A stretch of 64,000 nt of DNA from NCBI GenBank assembly GCA_003184365.1, contig NKYR01000091.1, positions 62,001 to 126,000 of the forward strand. Reading direction: 5' to 3'. Below are positions 10,296 through 22,243 of the stretch, in pieces (position 1 is the stretch's first letter; each line of letters begins with the position of its first letter). This stretch comes from Evernia prunastri (lineage: Eukaryota; Ascomycota; Lecanoromycetes; Lecanorales; Parmeliaceae). A model generated the notes under the pieces. It did no database searches. It was given only the letters and a program-made list of their open reading frames with translations, and was not told the DNA's origin. The position numbers and the translations under genes were made by a program.

Positions 10296-11606
10296 ATGGC
10301 CCATGTGCCAGCGACAGCACAAGACCCAGCGCAAAACATACAGGCCGACCCAGATGTAAGCATGAATGCAAGCCGGAGGCTTACTGCTGACGCTACTGAT
10401 GCTTGTCCCAGCTCCTCGACGCATCTGACTCCAGTCTCGGAGATGACGTGTGTGTATCCCCTTTACGGTAGCGGTGTTTCTTCGGACTTGGGGACTAATC
10501 AGCCTTTCAACAGATCAAGGTACACCGCATCCCTAACCAGCAGCATCGAAAGGTATCCTATCGAAAATGGTCGACGATATCACGCTTTCAAGGATGGAAG
10601 CTACATCATGCCCAACGACGAGAGCGAACTCGATCGCCTCGACTTGAGCCATCAAATGTTCAAGATCACCATGGGTGATAAGCTCTATCTGGCGCCCATT
10701 GGTAAACCTGGCAAGATTTTGGACATTGGAACCGGAACTGGCATCTGGGCCATCGAAATGGGCGATGACTTCCCAGACTCGGAGATTCTCGGTACCGATC
10801 TAAGCCCAACGCAGCCGACATGGTACGTTATCCCAAATTTCATCAATGATTATTAACCACCATTGCTCAAAGCTCATAGGGTTCCGGCCAACGTCAAGTT
10901 TGAAGTGGACGACGCGGAAGAGGAATGGACGTTCCAACACCAATTCGATTTCATCCATTGCCGCTACCTAGCCCCAGCGCTGAGCGACTGGGAGAAGTTG
11001 GTACGCCAATGTTTCCAAAACACAAAGCCCGGCGGCTACACCGAGTTCCAGGAGTACAACCTCCGCATCTACTCCGAAGACGGGTCGCTGACACCGGAGC
11101 ACGCGGTGCGGAAATGGAACGGTCTCGGATGTGGCGCCTGTGTTGACTTCTGCAAGGATCCCGAGCCGGGTCCGAAGATCGAAGGATGGATGAAGGATAC
11201 GGGCTTTGAGGACGTGTACCATGAGCGATTCCGGCTACCGATTGGACCTTGGCCGAAAGACAAACACCTGGTAGGCCACTTACTTTCTATTATCCTGCGA
11301 GATCTCAGCGTGTGGGCTGATGCTCCTTCCCCCAGAAAACGGTCGGTGCTTGGAATCTGGTGACGCTCGAAGATGGACTAGAGGGGATGACCCTTCGCCT
11401 CTTGACGCAAGTACTCGGCTGGAAGCCGGAGGAGGTGCAGGTTCTCCTTGCGAACGTTCGCAAGGACTTCAGGGACCCCAAGATTCACGCTCAGCTTGAC
11501 TTGTGAGTCTCCCCGTTCTTTCTGCTTATGCTAGGATCAAGAGTGCCAGACGCTGACGAGTTTTGGAAACAGCCACGTCGCCTACGGCCGAAAACCTACT
11601 GCATGA
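10296..11606 (+). CDS. LaeA-like SAM-dependent methyltransferase
   Basis: Six exons (10296..10355, 10412..10449, 10514..10822, 10880..11270, 11336..11502, 11573..11606) give 332 residues. Every splice junction preserves frame. The N-terminal layout, with a short acidic lead, Ser/Thr run, ENGRRYHAFKDGSYIMPND and DRLDLSHQMF, is that of the large fungal LaeA-like/TAM methyltransferase family. SAM-binding motif I is ILDIGTGTGIWAIEMGDDFP, about residues 110-130; an acidic motif II (EILGTDLSPTQPTW) and FDFIHCRYLAP follow. The C-terminus ends in HVAYGRKP, also typical. Members methylate small molecules or act as regulators; the substrate cannot be told from sequence. It lies about 28 kb from the polyketide cluster core, so a link to it is not supported. 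Confidence 0.85.
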
Positions 11607-12710
11607 GATTTTGCTATTTTCAGCATCACATTTGAGGCGTGAGTGGTGAAATTCCAGTCATACTTCAAGTCAACGTACTGGGAATGGGAGATGTACAATG
11701 CCTTGGCTTTTCATCAGCCATCACTCGCGTAGGTCTGGATCTAGTCAGTCAAGCATGATCGTAGAAAGTACTCTGTCTATTGGAGCTATCGCTCAAAATG
11801 GCTGTGTTCTCGCGACGATTACTAGGGAACCTGGACAGGCTTTAGTGCTGTATGCCTGCTCCAGCTGCCTATCAAAGGGCAAAGCCCGTTGGAGCGTTGC
11901 GAATCGTCTTCTGTGTATGGAAACGTAGCACAAGTCATCATAGATAAGACTCTTCGGCTGAACAAATAATTGAACGCGTTCATAGATTCGCTGAAGAAAC
12001 CCTCTTCACAACCCCCGAAAAGGTATCGACTTCAGTTTCAAAAGCCCGATTGGCTCCACTCGCTATCCACAACAGTGTAGCGAACAGCAGAGCTTCTGCC
12101 AGATAAGATCTGGAGAAAATTTGAATTTCCCTCTGCATTCCCGCCTCGGATGCTCTCCAAAGATGACATTCCTCGACATCATATTCCGAACTGGCGAATC
12201 CGAGACGAATCCGACCGAGTTTTCGACCACCAGCTCCCGAATTACCAGATGACTTGCTTCCGCCTGTGAACCACACCTAGACACTGCGCTCGAACTCGGG
12301 ATGTTCCAAGGGGCATGCCATGGAAGCGATTCGATGTTTCTGGCGCAGTAAGGAGGAAAAGCGAGGCGACGGTGGAAAAGAGCATTCATTAATTGCAACG
12401 TCTCCGTCCAAATGCTTTAATCTGATCTCCGATGTGAGAGAGCGTGGACAGAAGGAGAAAGATCAGACCCGGATTGCTTCGTGAGTGTGAGTAATCTTGC
12501 CATCTTTGTCCCACAACCGATCTCATTTATGTCCTGGGATTGTTGGAATGTCCCACGATCCAACTCGATGCCATAGTCCTCGCCGGCGACTTCGCTTCAA
12601 AAGTCGTTTCTTAAAAAGGGATTTTCTCCTGTATCGTCGTCATCACTGCTACAGGACCACTCTTGTGATGACCTTTTGTTCGGTGGGAAGAGGGTTCCAT
12701 GCGTTAGCTA
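11607..12710. other. Gene-poor region
   Basis: About 1.1 kb with only short open frames on both strands that lack domains, introns or conserved motifs. I see no supported gene. Confidence 0.5.
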
Positions 12711-14146
12711 CTAAGAGGAGCGCTCTCCTCCTGCTTTTTCGAGTGGCCTAGATCCAAGTGACCCATCCAAAACACAGTGTTCTGGTTCAGGAGATGACAA
12801 TGTCTGTACTGTGCTATGATTCGAGAGTTCTTGTGATGCATCACAGCTGGGTTCCCGCAGTAACGCTGCTAACCCTCCACACTTACTGAATTCTCGGTGT
12901 TCTAATGAGTCGTTCCGGTGAAAGGAGATCTCTTTGAGCTCTGCGTCTTCAGATTCAAGATAGTCATCGTCATCCTGTTTAAGTCTCCCATTGAACTCCT
13001 GGCGATCCATGCCTTGAAGCAGGGACTGCATACCATCATCAACGTTGTGCTTTTGATCCAAAGAGCTTGTCACGCCGTTGTGTTTGTTGAAGAAAGAATC
13101 TGTAAAGACTGAATCTCGAGGTGGTGCAGATCCTAGGAGGCCGAGTGGAGATAAGACGGAAGGAAGGCATTGGTGAGATAGGTTCCTTGATCGAGTGAAG
13201 CTTGACGTGGTGTCGTTGTCAACCGGATATTCAGGTGCCGTCGCGTACGACTGTGGCATTGACTCTGCCAGGCTAGCCTCATTCTTAAGGGTGGTCTTCA
13301 TAACGTTGACCAGAAGTTCACGATTCTGTCGGATCATGTCTGGCGTGATGCCCTCATCCCTTAGAAGCCTACCGATTTCCATCCATGTCTGACGGCCTTC
13401 TGGGGAAGAGGCGTCCAGGTTGTGGGACAGGATTGGGCTTTTCGATTTCTACTGGTTTGCGAGCATGGTTTGAAGTTGTGCTTCGATACGAGATTGTGAA
13501 GCCTCTAGACGGTCTGACAGGGACTCGAGCTGGATCGTATGATCGGTCGAAGACTTCACCAGGAGGTCGTGATAGTCTCCAATGCGTTCTTCTATGCGCT
13601 CCTGCGAGGCCTGAATCCCGTTCTGATAAGACCTGTATCACGGAAAGATCAGCCGTGTAACAGGGACCTCGATTCAATGCATACGTACTGGACGATTAGG
13701 ACGTTGATAGCCGTTAGGCTCTCAACATGTGCAGATATCGCACACTGAAGCTTCGGAATTCGTGACGCGAACCTTTTCTCTCCAATCCTCTGACGCAAAC
13801 CCCGGAGGAATCTCGTTTGGCCGGAAGTAGGATGAAAGAGTGGATCATGCGTGCTGAGATCGACTCTCCACAACTTGCTAGGCAGGACATGAGCACCCAT
13901 AATCTGCACATACAGAAGCTCTTTGCAACTGTCAAGACAAGTCCCAAGTGCAGCTTTGTCGGAAGGCCTGAGATGGCTGGTCTCGCCTTCAGTAGTAGAT
14001 TTAGTCTTCAATAGCACTTGATGGAAAAGCAGCAGTTCTCGAGCGAAGTCCTGACAAGCTCCCGGCGCTTGCTTGAACTCGTCATAAAGTAAGTACGCCA
14101 AACGCGCGCACCCGTATATATCTGACACGCTGAAGCCGAAACTCAT
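12711..14146 (-). pseudogene. STAND-type N-terminal-domain protein with in-frame stop
   Basis: Two exons (14146..13689 and 13632..12711) would give 459 residues, but TAG at 13449-13451 interrupts the frame after LQTMLANQ. The reading frame on both sides is otherwise open. The N-terminus MSFGFSVSDIYGCARLAYLL, followed by helical LLLFHQVLLKTKSTTE and CLDSCKELL, resembles the helical N-terminal domain that precedes NACHT or ankyrin regions in fungal STAND proteins. Exon 2 begins with a coiled coil (ERIEERIGDYHDLLVKSS, then RLEASQSRIEAQLQTM) and continues into a Ser/Glu-rich disordered tail. No NTPase is attached. If the stop is real, the product ends near residue 211, after the coiled coil. A CAG-to-TAG change would fit a CpA-to-TpA mutation, but the ancestral codon is inferred. 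Confidence 0.55.
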
Positions 14147-15227
14147 TGCAAAGCCTTTCTTAATGAAATTGTACTTCTGCTAATTCACACGCACGTACTG
14201 ACCGTTTTTACCATGGACACCGATGCTATGACCAAGCAATCAGGAAGAGTGGAAGTAGAGGCAGCCCGGATATTCCGACGACGGGGCTGTACGGGAAGTG
14301 AGGCTCCGCCACGATGCAGGAGGTCGTCACGCGAGGTTGGCCTGGCGCAGTGCACTTCCGCAGTAGCAGACTTGAAAATCCCTCACAGTGTTATTGCAAG
14401 CCACAGTGATGAATTCATGAGGTGCTGAATATAGTTCAGGAAATGTCCATCGATTACGAGCTTTTGATTCTGGATCTGCACGGGAACGAGCTGCTGGGTC
14501 CCAACTTGGAACTTCATTGGCTTGACGTTCTTTTGCCTGTCTTAGTCAGCTGACTACAGCTTGGAACCATCGACGTTTCTAAGTCCCTTCCCGTCTACGC
14601 CGTTCGCCGTCTGTTACCTCCCACACTTTCGGACCCGAAGAATCACGGGTGCTGGTGAATTTATTGCTTATGCAGTCAATATCTCTGGCCGGCTTATCCG
14701 TTACATGGTCGCAATCTCTGACCTCGTTGTCCTTTATGGTAGTCACCGTTTCTGATGTAGCCAAGCTTCCTGGATACTGAGTTGGATAGGCAAACTCGGC
14801 AGAGGCCGCTTTTTGCAATGCAGTTGAAAGCATTCGGCGTGTGCAGAACTCAAACTCCTTGTGCGACAGAATCCAAGGAAAACCTTCAGTGGCGAGGAAG
14901 GATACCTTGACATCCCGGCAAGCTTAATAAGTAGGAGGTTTGACGAGATTACGAAGAGAAAACTATTGCTGCCGCACAGCCTGTTTGATCAGCGTTATTA
15001 ATTTGGTAGGGTGGCTGTAAAAGGCGGGGTATAAAAGCCTCAAGGCAACTGCTGCTGATGTCGCCGCATGTCCATACTATCAAGAGAGATCTGAAGAAAT
15101 GTTTTGATTGAACGTGATTTTGAAGCAATGCGTGGATGCAACAATACCCTGGGCACACAAGCTTCTGCTTTGATAAAAAAGAAACGGGGGCTCTCTATGG
15201 CAAACGCTCACCAAAACCACAGGTCAA
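14147..15227. other. Intergenic region, no gene seen
   Basis: About 1.1 kb; short open frames only. It contains the upstream region of the STAND-type gene and downstream sequence of the secreted-protein gene. Confidence 0.45.
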
Positions 15228-15830
15228 TTATTCCGGCGCCGTAACATTTGACAACCTCGTACCATTAAGGACCAGACCACCCTTCTCTAAGTTACCAGCC
15301 ATAGGACCAGGGGGTCTAGGAGAAATCGACAGCTTCAACACCTTCCTTGGTCCCACGGGCACAAACCCCGCCGCCAGTGCTCGTGGATTCGGTGTTACGC
15401 ATTTCATGAAGAGTCGCCCAAGGTCCCCCGCAAGTTGCACCAGCGCGAATGTGTCCTCGGCCTCAGGGTCGTCCAGCACGTCCAACTTTATCATGCAGCT
15501 GCGATACGCCGAGTCGATAGGCAGAACGGAAATGCCTGGTCCGGGAAACTGGCCTGGCGGGACTCTTTTCCAGCGGAATGATATTTGGGCAACTATCCTG
15601 TCGAAGAAATCGTCTGCAGCGGCTATGCAATCGCTGGAGAAGACGCCGAGGTCGTTGAGGGAATCGGAGAGGGCGCCGGGCTCGGTGCAGGTGGGCTCGA
15701 CATCGGGAAGGTCGTTCAGCGAAGGACTGGTAGCGATTAATGATCGGGGTACGGCTTCGGTAGCGAAGAGGGGTTTTGCGAAACAGCTAGATATTGAGAG
15801 AACACAAAGAGCGAGGTAAAAGACGTGCAT
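15228..15830 (-). CDS. Small secreted protein (candidate effector-like)
   Basis: Intact frame of 200 residues starting MHVFYLALCVLSISSCFAKP, a clear signal peptide with an Ala-x-Ala-like cleavage region near residues 19-22. An alternative Met four codons upstream (15842) would give MSVKMHVF. The mature part has Cys in EPTCTEPG, SSDCIAAADDFF, RSCMIKLDVL and MKCVTPNP. The spacing of Asp-Cys, a central SCMIKLDV strand and a late KCV resembles a widespread family of fungal secreted proteins that I recognise by pattern but cannot name. The end is Pro/Gly-rich with two N-glycosylation sites (NGT, NVT). No catalytic motif is visible. Role unknown; secretion is the only supported prediction. Confidence 0.7.
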   Translation of the reverse strand: MHVFYLALCVLSISSCFAKPLFATEAVPRSLIATSPSLNDLPDVEPTCTEPGALSDSLNDLGVFSSDCIAAADDFFDRIVAQISFRWKRVPPGQFPGPGISVLPIDSAYRSCMIKLDVLDDPEAEDTFALVQLAGDLGRLFMKCVTPNPRALAAGFVPVGPRKVLKLSISPRPPGPMAGNLEKGGLVLNGTRLSNVTAPE

Positions 15831-15887
15831 CTTGACAGACATGACAGCTGTATAATGTTGATAAACACTAAGAATCGCGAAAGCCAA

Positions 15888-17570
15888 GCGTACCGTATGT
15901 TCAAAGCACTTAATTCAAACAGGATGAAAGGGGATCTCGCTTCTATAAGTACCTCGAACACGAACTGTGAAAGCGGAACTGGGTTTGCGGCGTTGAGGTA
16001 GCGGAGTGCGCTCGGTCTTTCTACTCTAAGACCTGTTTAGCCGCGCCGCAATCGCGTACGAATGGTGGTGTGGGGGGACTCAGATCAGAAGTCCCACTCT
16101 GAAACAATTTTGTAATAAATTCGCGATCTTCGTCCCAGATGGATTTTGACGCCGGTGTCAGCCTACCTGTAGACCGACAGTCTTACGTGCGTTGTGGCCG
16201 GATAATATTGCCTTCCCCTCAGCGCTCGCGGCTGTGAAACCATCAATTGCTCGCAATGGAACGCAGCTTCGCTTCAATCGATTTGCGGGGGCCGTGCAGG
16301 CAAGAAGTTAGCCCAGGAAAGAAAGATCATCGTACGACCTTACCCAGCAGCAACGAGACTGTCTTCTAATATTTCTTGATGTGCACTCTGTATATCCCCG
16401 CGAAGCACGATGTCGCTTTAGGGCCGATTCGGCGTCAATGTAGCTATATTACGCACAAATTTTGAAGTTGCGATGCGTAATACATAGCAATTGACATGGG
16501 CTGATCCTCCTCGTTCTACTCCCGCTGCGCATTCACTGCGTATCCTGCGCATTGCTTGCGCATTTTTCAATATTAGATTTGGCGATGAAGTATTCGAATG
16601 AATCCCGGGTAGAGATTCACTAAGCCACAGCTTTAAGTATTAGCACTCGGCGCATCCAAAAATTGCGAGTCGAGGTGTCATTTTAAAAATTCTCATTAAG
16701 CGATAAAGGCATCGTTCCAAGAGCCGCCGTATGGAGGAGTATGCGGCTGTGAGGAAATGGTTGGAACAAAACCTCAGGGTAAGACATGGACGTCGCATTC
16801 TGATACATCTGCAAAAGCACCCAAATGATGGTGTCCAAGCCTGTCAACCTCCATTTTTTCTTCTCCGGTGGCAGCAGACTCGGTCGGGCTGTGGCAAGGC
16901 TTGTTATGGTAAAATCTCGTTATCTCTCCGTCGGCTGGTGAGGCAGTGTCGAGAGATGCTCCCTAGCTGTATAGGGCTGGCTTGGCTAGTATGTAGTAGT
17001 AAATACTTAGCCTTCTCAGTGGTGCGGTCTTTTCCTAAATACACCTCTCTCCAACATGGCGAAGAGTACCTATACCGGGCAGAGTCAAAGTCGGTTTCAC
17101 TATTACGCAGTCTTGAGGCAGCAATTTAGGTTTCGTGGCCTCTGCACTTGCCCCTTGAGAAATATGGCAATTAGACTGGTTACATAATAGTCCTTGCAGT
17201 AGAAAGTAAACGATCATCTTTACACCTTACGAAGATCGAACACTTTCACGGTATTTCGTCCAGTCGAGGCATGGCCGCTGTTCTCTTGACAGGGCTCGGA
17301 AAAAGCCGGAACGCGAGTCGTCATGGGTAAGGTACTGAGAATTTCTGTATTGCATGCAAGGCTGCCGCTGCCGCAGGGTGGGGCGGGCATCATTGCTCAG
17401 CCGAGTGGATCTACATGAGCGAAGCTAATTGTGGGACCACAATTACTTGCCATTTATTTCTAGGTCGTGCTAGACGTTCGTCTTGATGCTCTCTTAACGT
17501 TGTTACGGAGTCAATGAACAGGCCCCAATGACGGCCTACGCGGTCTCTTGACTATTGTCTTTGCAACGCC
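15888..17570. other. Gene-poor AT-balanced region
   Basis: Nearly 1.7 kb without a supportable gene. One 132-codon frame (16731-17129) has no domain and no start context to favour it. Clustered GCGCATT-like words occur near 16525-16570. Confidence 0.45.
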
Positions 17571-20089
17571 ATGGATCCGATCTCTGCCGTCGCATCCATA
17601 GTCGGCCTCGTAGGGGCTGCGGCTAAGGTCTCCGAATCCCTCTTCGCGTTCATCAGTGTTAGATTTGAGGCCATTTGAGCCATGAGCCATATTGAGGCTA
17701 TACGCCATGGCGAAATGGACCATGGTATTCCTTCCACAATATCCATATTTCTCACACTTGGCAATGTGGTGGCAACGCCTCCCAAGCCTTGGCGGTGGTG
17801 TGATTACCGCCACCATAGAAAATTGTACTGTGAGGACAGCGTGTCAGGTAGAGATTTCGGAGTACATTTGGTGGCAACATAGACATATTGGCCATATAAG
17901 GAGAAGGATATCCTTCTCCAGAAAAGCAGTAAAAATAATCAAGTCATATCACACCATACAATTTCTACAGCTGAGAACGTCCTACAAGAAGTCTCCGATA
18001 TCAGCGCTTGCCTGAGTCAGTTGCAAGGTTTCTTGATGAGCACCAAAGCAGCGTCTACATCTCACGAGAATCTCCTGATGGTAGACCAATTTGTCGTTGC
18101 CTTGTCTAATTGTGTAGTGATATTTTCGGAACTTGAGGAGATCGTGGAATCGCTGAGACCGTTAGATCCAGTGCGATTTGACAGACGGGCTCAATGGGCT
18201 CTCAAGGCGCAAAGCATCAAGAACTTATTCACTCGCTTGCAATCTTCCAAAGTATCACTCACCCTCATGATGACAACATTGACCTGGTGAGTTGGGCTCA
18301 CGTACTAACGCAAATATGAACACAATATCTAATGTTCGCTCGCATTAGTGCTTCTGTAGGTGAAGCACGAGCATCAATGAGCAAGCTTACCACCCTTGTT
18401 AATCAAACTCTTGAGAGCCATCAAGAGATGTCCCAGCGGATGGCAAGATAGAGCAGCAGGGGTTTGGGCAGTCATCAAGCAGGATCCCAACAATTACTGG
18501 CAGAGATGCCACCCCGAGTCCATCCGTGTTCGAGACGTACAGCACATACGATAGCGATAGTGTCCTTACTATCAAGGGAGTCATTTCGGACTCTGAGAGC
18601 GGCAGGAACAGCGAGCTAATACGCACCTTTGGACATGCATTCGACCAAGACCTGAACACGTCCCGCCCGTATACACGAGCTAGGAAGCGACATACAATAC
18701 TATCTACAGCATCATCTGAGATCCACACTATGGGGTGGTTATGCCTATCGGGTCTTAGTCTAGCGGAGGTGTCCCACATATCTGTGATAAATCTACCGAT
18801 CTGCCCGTGCGATTTGTGGAACGGCCAACGTTATCATGCATCAAGGACCGACGACTCTCTCACTGGCTTTCTTCTCTCGAAAGGCCCAAGTTCTCTGACA
18901 ATATAATCAGCACCGGGAACCGAAGTGGTTGTGAAGGATGCCAGGAAAATTTCACTACTAGGTATAGTTGTTTACTAGGACTCGATCAAGCTGTTCTCTA
19001 GTTCTCTGGTCACTAAAGACGGCGACTTGACAGGTACATCTTGTTCCGGCAAGACAACCGTATTCAATCATCTAAAGTTGCTCTACGGGAACGGTATAAC
19101 CGGCGAAGAACGCTTAGTGGCATTTGAAGCTATTTTCAGAAAGCTACAAATTGTCTTTGAAGGAGCCTGCCTTGTTCTATTTGAACGATGCGAGCTAGAG
19201 AGTGTGCGGGCAAGCTATAACACCTTGAAAGAAACCACAATCAATGGCTTGAGGAATGAGTTCATTGCTAGAAGCTGCCAACAGGCTTTGCAACATCTTT
19301 GGATCGATAAGGGAGTGCGAGAGGCGATCTTGGACGATTGGGACGAGCCCGTCGATGTTGAAAATTTGCCTTAGTAAGACTTTTCGATTAAGGACCCACA
19401 AGGTCCTGGGGAAAGCAGCTAATTTTATCTCTAGCTTTATGGAACACCTGGAGCAGCTGTTCACGCCGAATCAAGTTGTGCCAGATAATATATTTCTTAG
19501 GCACCGTCACAAAGATGCAGGTATTTATACACAACCCATCCATATCGACCGTTCACGATACCAGATGATCGACCCTTGTGAACCTCGCTTGAAGGATAAA
19601 GACTGCCTGTATGACGTTGATATCCTTATCTTTGTGGTTTCTCTGACTGGCTACTATCAAGCCTCGCCTCATAACGCCAAAACGGTAAGGGAAACACTTG
19701 CTATAATTGAGAAAATTAGATAAACTGAGTATTGAATTTCAGAATATGGAGAACTCAATAAAGGAGTTCACTGCACTGACCCAAAAAAGTCGCTGGAGTT
19801 TACTCCATTCATCATTTTGCTCAACAAGTTTGACCTTTTCAAAGAGAAGATTGTCTCGGAGCCTGTTCACAACCATTTCCCGTCATACTCTGGTATCTCT
19901 GATGCTTCCATAGCTTGCAGCTACTTTGCGAATGGATTCCTGAAGCTCGATAAGCGGCCAAACGCTTCGTTACGGATATATCAGACCAGCGCGGTTGACG
20001 GGGACTCGTTAAAGGCAACTATGGACGACATCGCACACACGATACCACTACATCGGTCTGCCGGATCAACAGAGAACCCTAGAACCTGA
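17571..20089 (+). pseudogene. G-alpha-like protein with fungal STAND N-terminal domain, degenerate
   Basis: Pieces of one gene in order. MDPISAVASIVGLVGAAAKV (17571) is the classic fungal STAND N-terminus but stops after VRFEAI. After about 290 bp of non-coding sequence the helical domain resumes near 17960 (AENVLQEVSDISACLSQLQG) and runs to 18290, then a further exon. 18526-18906 is a Ser/Thr-rich linker. A well-formed intron (about 18958-19034) joins KDARKISLL to the P-loop GTSCSGKTT (G-alpha family GAGESGKST). Later parts match G-alpha: LEQLFTPNQVVPDNIFLRHR (switch I region) and LLNKFDLFKEKI (NKxD guanine motif), then TSAVDGDSLKATMDDI (TCATDT region). The switch II glycines are replaced (MIDPCEPRL). 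Breaks: stops near 17676 and 18904, a frame change near 19370 and a one-base shift in the A run at 19782-19787. Probably non-functional. Confidence 0.6.
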
Positions 20090-22243
20090 CCGTAGAGATG
20101 ACGTCGGCGTCGATTCCACCGTAGACAGACGAGGGATGGATTGAATAATGGATACAGTGGGAATGTATGACTCTGCCAGGCTCTTTGGCAGAGACATCAC
20201 AGCGCCCATCGTGTCATCGGCGCCGATTCACGGGCCAACACACGAGTAATGAATTCATGATAATGCAGCTCGAGTTTGCGAATGGAAGATATTGCCAGGC
20301 TCTTTAGACACGCCCATTCTGGCACAATGAGACGAGACTGAGTCGTGCGCTGCTGTAATTAGAATCCCTTGTGTAACAGGAACAGGTCTTTGAAGCAATG
20401 CCAGATTCGTACAGAATGCACGTTCAACTGTCTTCGAGATTTTAAATCATGGATTCAAGCAGAGAACAGCCATATGAACCCAACCGCCAGTGGGCAGTCT
20501 TGCGGTGTCGCTTGCACGATTGAGGAGTTTATTCATCTTTCATTGTACGGAGTTTCCGCACCAGAAGTCCTACACCATATGATGAACGACGGTGACAAGA
20601 TTATTACATCATGAGATGTCCCATTTGACATTGTAGCTGTAAGATGTACGAGTGGCTAAACATAGGCAATATGAACCTTTCACGACTTCCATAGTCTGTC
20701 TGATTGATTAGTCCCTTCTCAAAATTTCACTCATTTCGATACTAGTCGTTCTTACAACTTTAGTGTTACTTGTCTAATCCTAGCTACACGAACGAACAGT
20801 CCGTTCCATCCATCATTGCGTGAGCGAGACACATAAGATATTCTCTATCATTCAAGCAGCATCACTACTCGCTCTCCCTTTAGAGCTACATGACGATCTA
20901 TCGAGACCTCCTCGACCTTCATAATAGAGAAGCCTTCTCCGACATCCGTACGTCCTTATCAAACAGGACTGATACCATGTTTTGTATCTCATAAAGTGCG
21001 CGACTCTAGGTGATTCCACGATTGGTGGACTAGATTCTAATTCAAGTAGTCATTCATTATAATGGATACAGGTCTACATGGTCCGGAACCCCTTTCCAAA
21101 CCAAAAGTTGGTGGAATAAGACACCTATTGGGGAGCTGGGACTGACCACATCATCTAGGCAGGGTGCCAGCCTTTATGTCATTTGCGAACCCTCCCAAAT
21201 GTTGTCCATTGCGATGGGTTCGTACTCGAAGCCAACAACTTGAGATGAAGCTGAGGATCAAGGCACTGAAAGGGAAGTACCTCATCTACCCTAATGTTAA
21301 TCAATTACTCTACCATCCGAAATGACTTCGGTGACTTTCTGAAAGCCCTTGCACCAGCACCGATGAGGCCCTTCGGGGCGTGGCCACGTCTGTTCTTGTC
21401 AACGTACGCTCGCCAATTGGAAGCCTGTGGAGCAGATCCACGACCTCGCTCTCGGCGGTTCAGTGATAGGCTAAGTATATCCAGTGCGATATTACCATGA
21501 AATTCGATTGCAGCGACTCTCCAGTCGTCGTTTCAGAGAGGGAAGTCGTCCACCTCAGCTTGAGACCTAAAGTACGCTGAAGAGAGTAATTTTAGGTGAA
21601 TCGAGATACGAGGTTCGAGTGAAAATGCGGGCCAGGAATCGTTTGGTTCTGGAGATTCGTTGCGAGCCCGTGCGTAGTTTGTTTCCAGATCGTGTGGTCT
21701 ACGTGGGCTGCCTCGAGCTTTTTCCTCAGTGGAAGGCATGCAACGTGAAGTAGACCGTGACCCAGTATATCCACCCGAGGAATAATGGCATTGACATGGC
21801 AAAGCCGGCAATTATAGCTTCGAGAGGCATCTCTCGTGATTTAGTCTTCCGAGATGAACTTCAAAAGAGGATATCAGCGATGACAATAGACGATAGCACG
21901 TGTTGTGTCACTACAAAGTTTCATGTGGCGTGACAGAAAACCGATGCCGGTGTAATACATGACGAAATGGTCCTGCAACTGATCCATTACCTCTTGCTCT
22001 TTAGTTCCCGTAGGCTGTGATTAGTCGATCGTCAGCAGTACATCATCCCTCTGGCGACATAAGAGCTAGTATTCTGTAGCCCATCTCCTTTGTTCATATG
22101 GCAGGTAGCAGTCCGCATTAGGCGGAAAGGCTCTGAAAGTCACATCATCAACAGCTGTTGAGAGGTGTTCACGGACACTTTCTCAATAGACGACGTACGC
22201 GGATTTATGCGGTTGTGGCTCTGGGTTGGATAGAAGCGTCCTG
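20090..22243. other. Gene-poor region with decayed gene fragments
   Basis: About 2.1 kb without an intact gene. It contains a short decayed copy of the F-box gene start (about 20857-20920, listed separately). Other frames are short and unremarkable. Confidence 0.5.
20857..20920 (+). pseudogene. Decayed fragment related to the F-box-type gene at 26383
   Basis: About 60 bp align with 26397-26462: both begin GCAGC(A/C)TCAC and share GATCTATCGAGACCT. Frame is lost through small indels. Only the start of the domain is recognisable. Confidence 0.5.

Noticed and set aside
15136..15819. 227-codon plus-strand frame opposite the secreted protein
   Set aside because: The minus frame has a signal peptide and family-like Cys pattern; the plus frame has neither.
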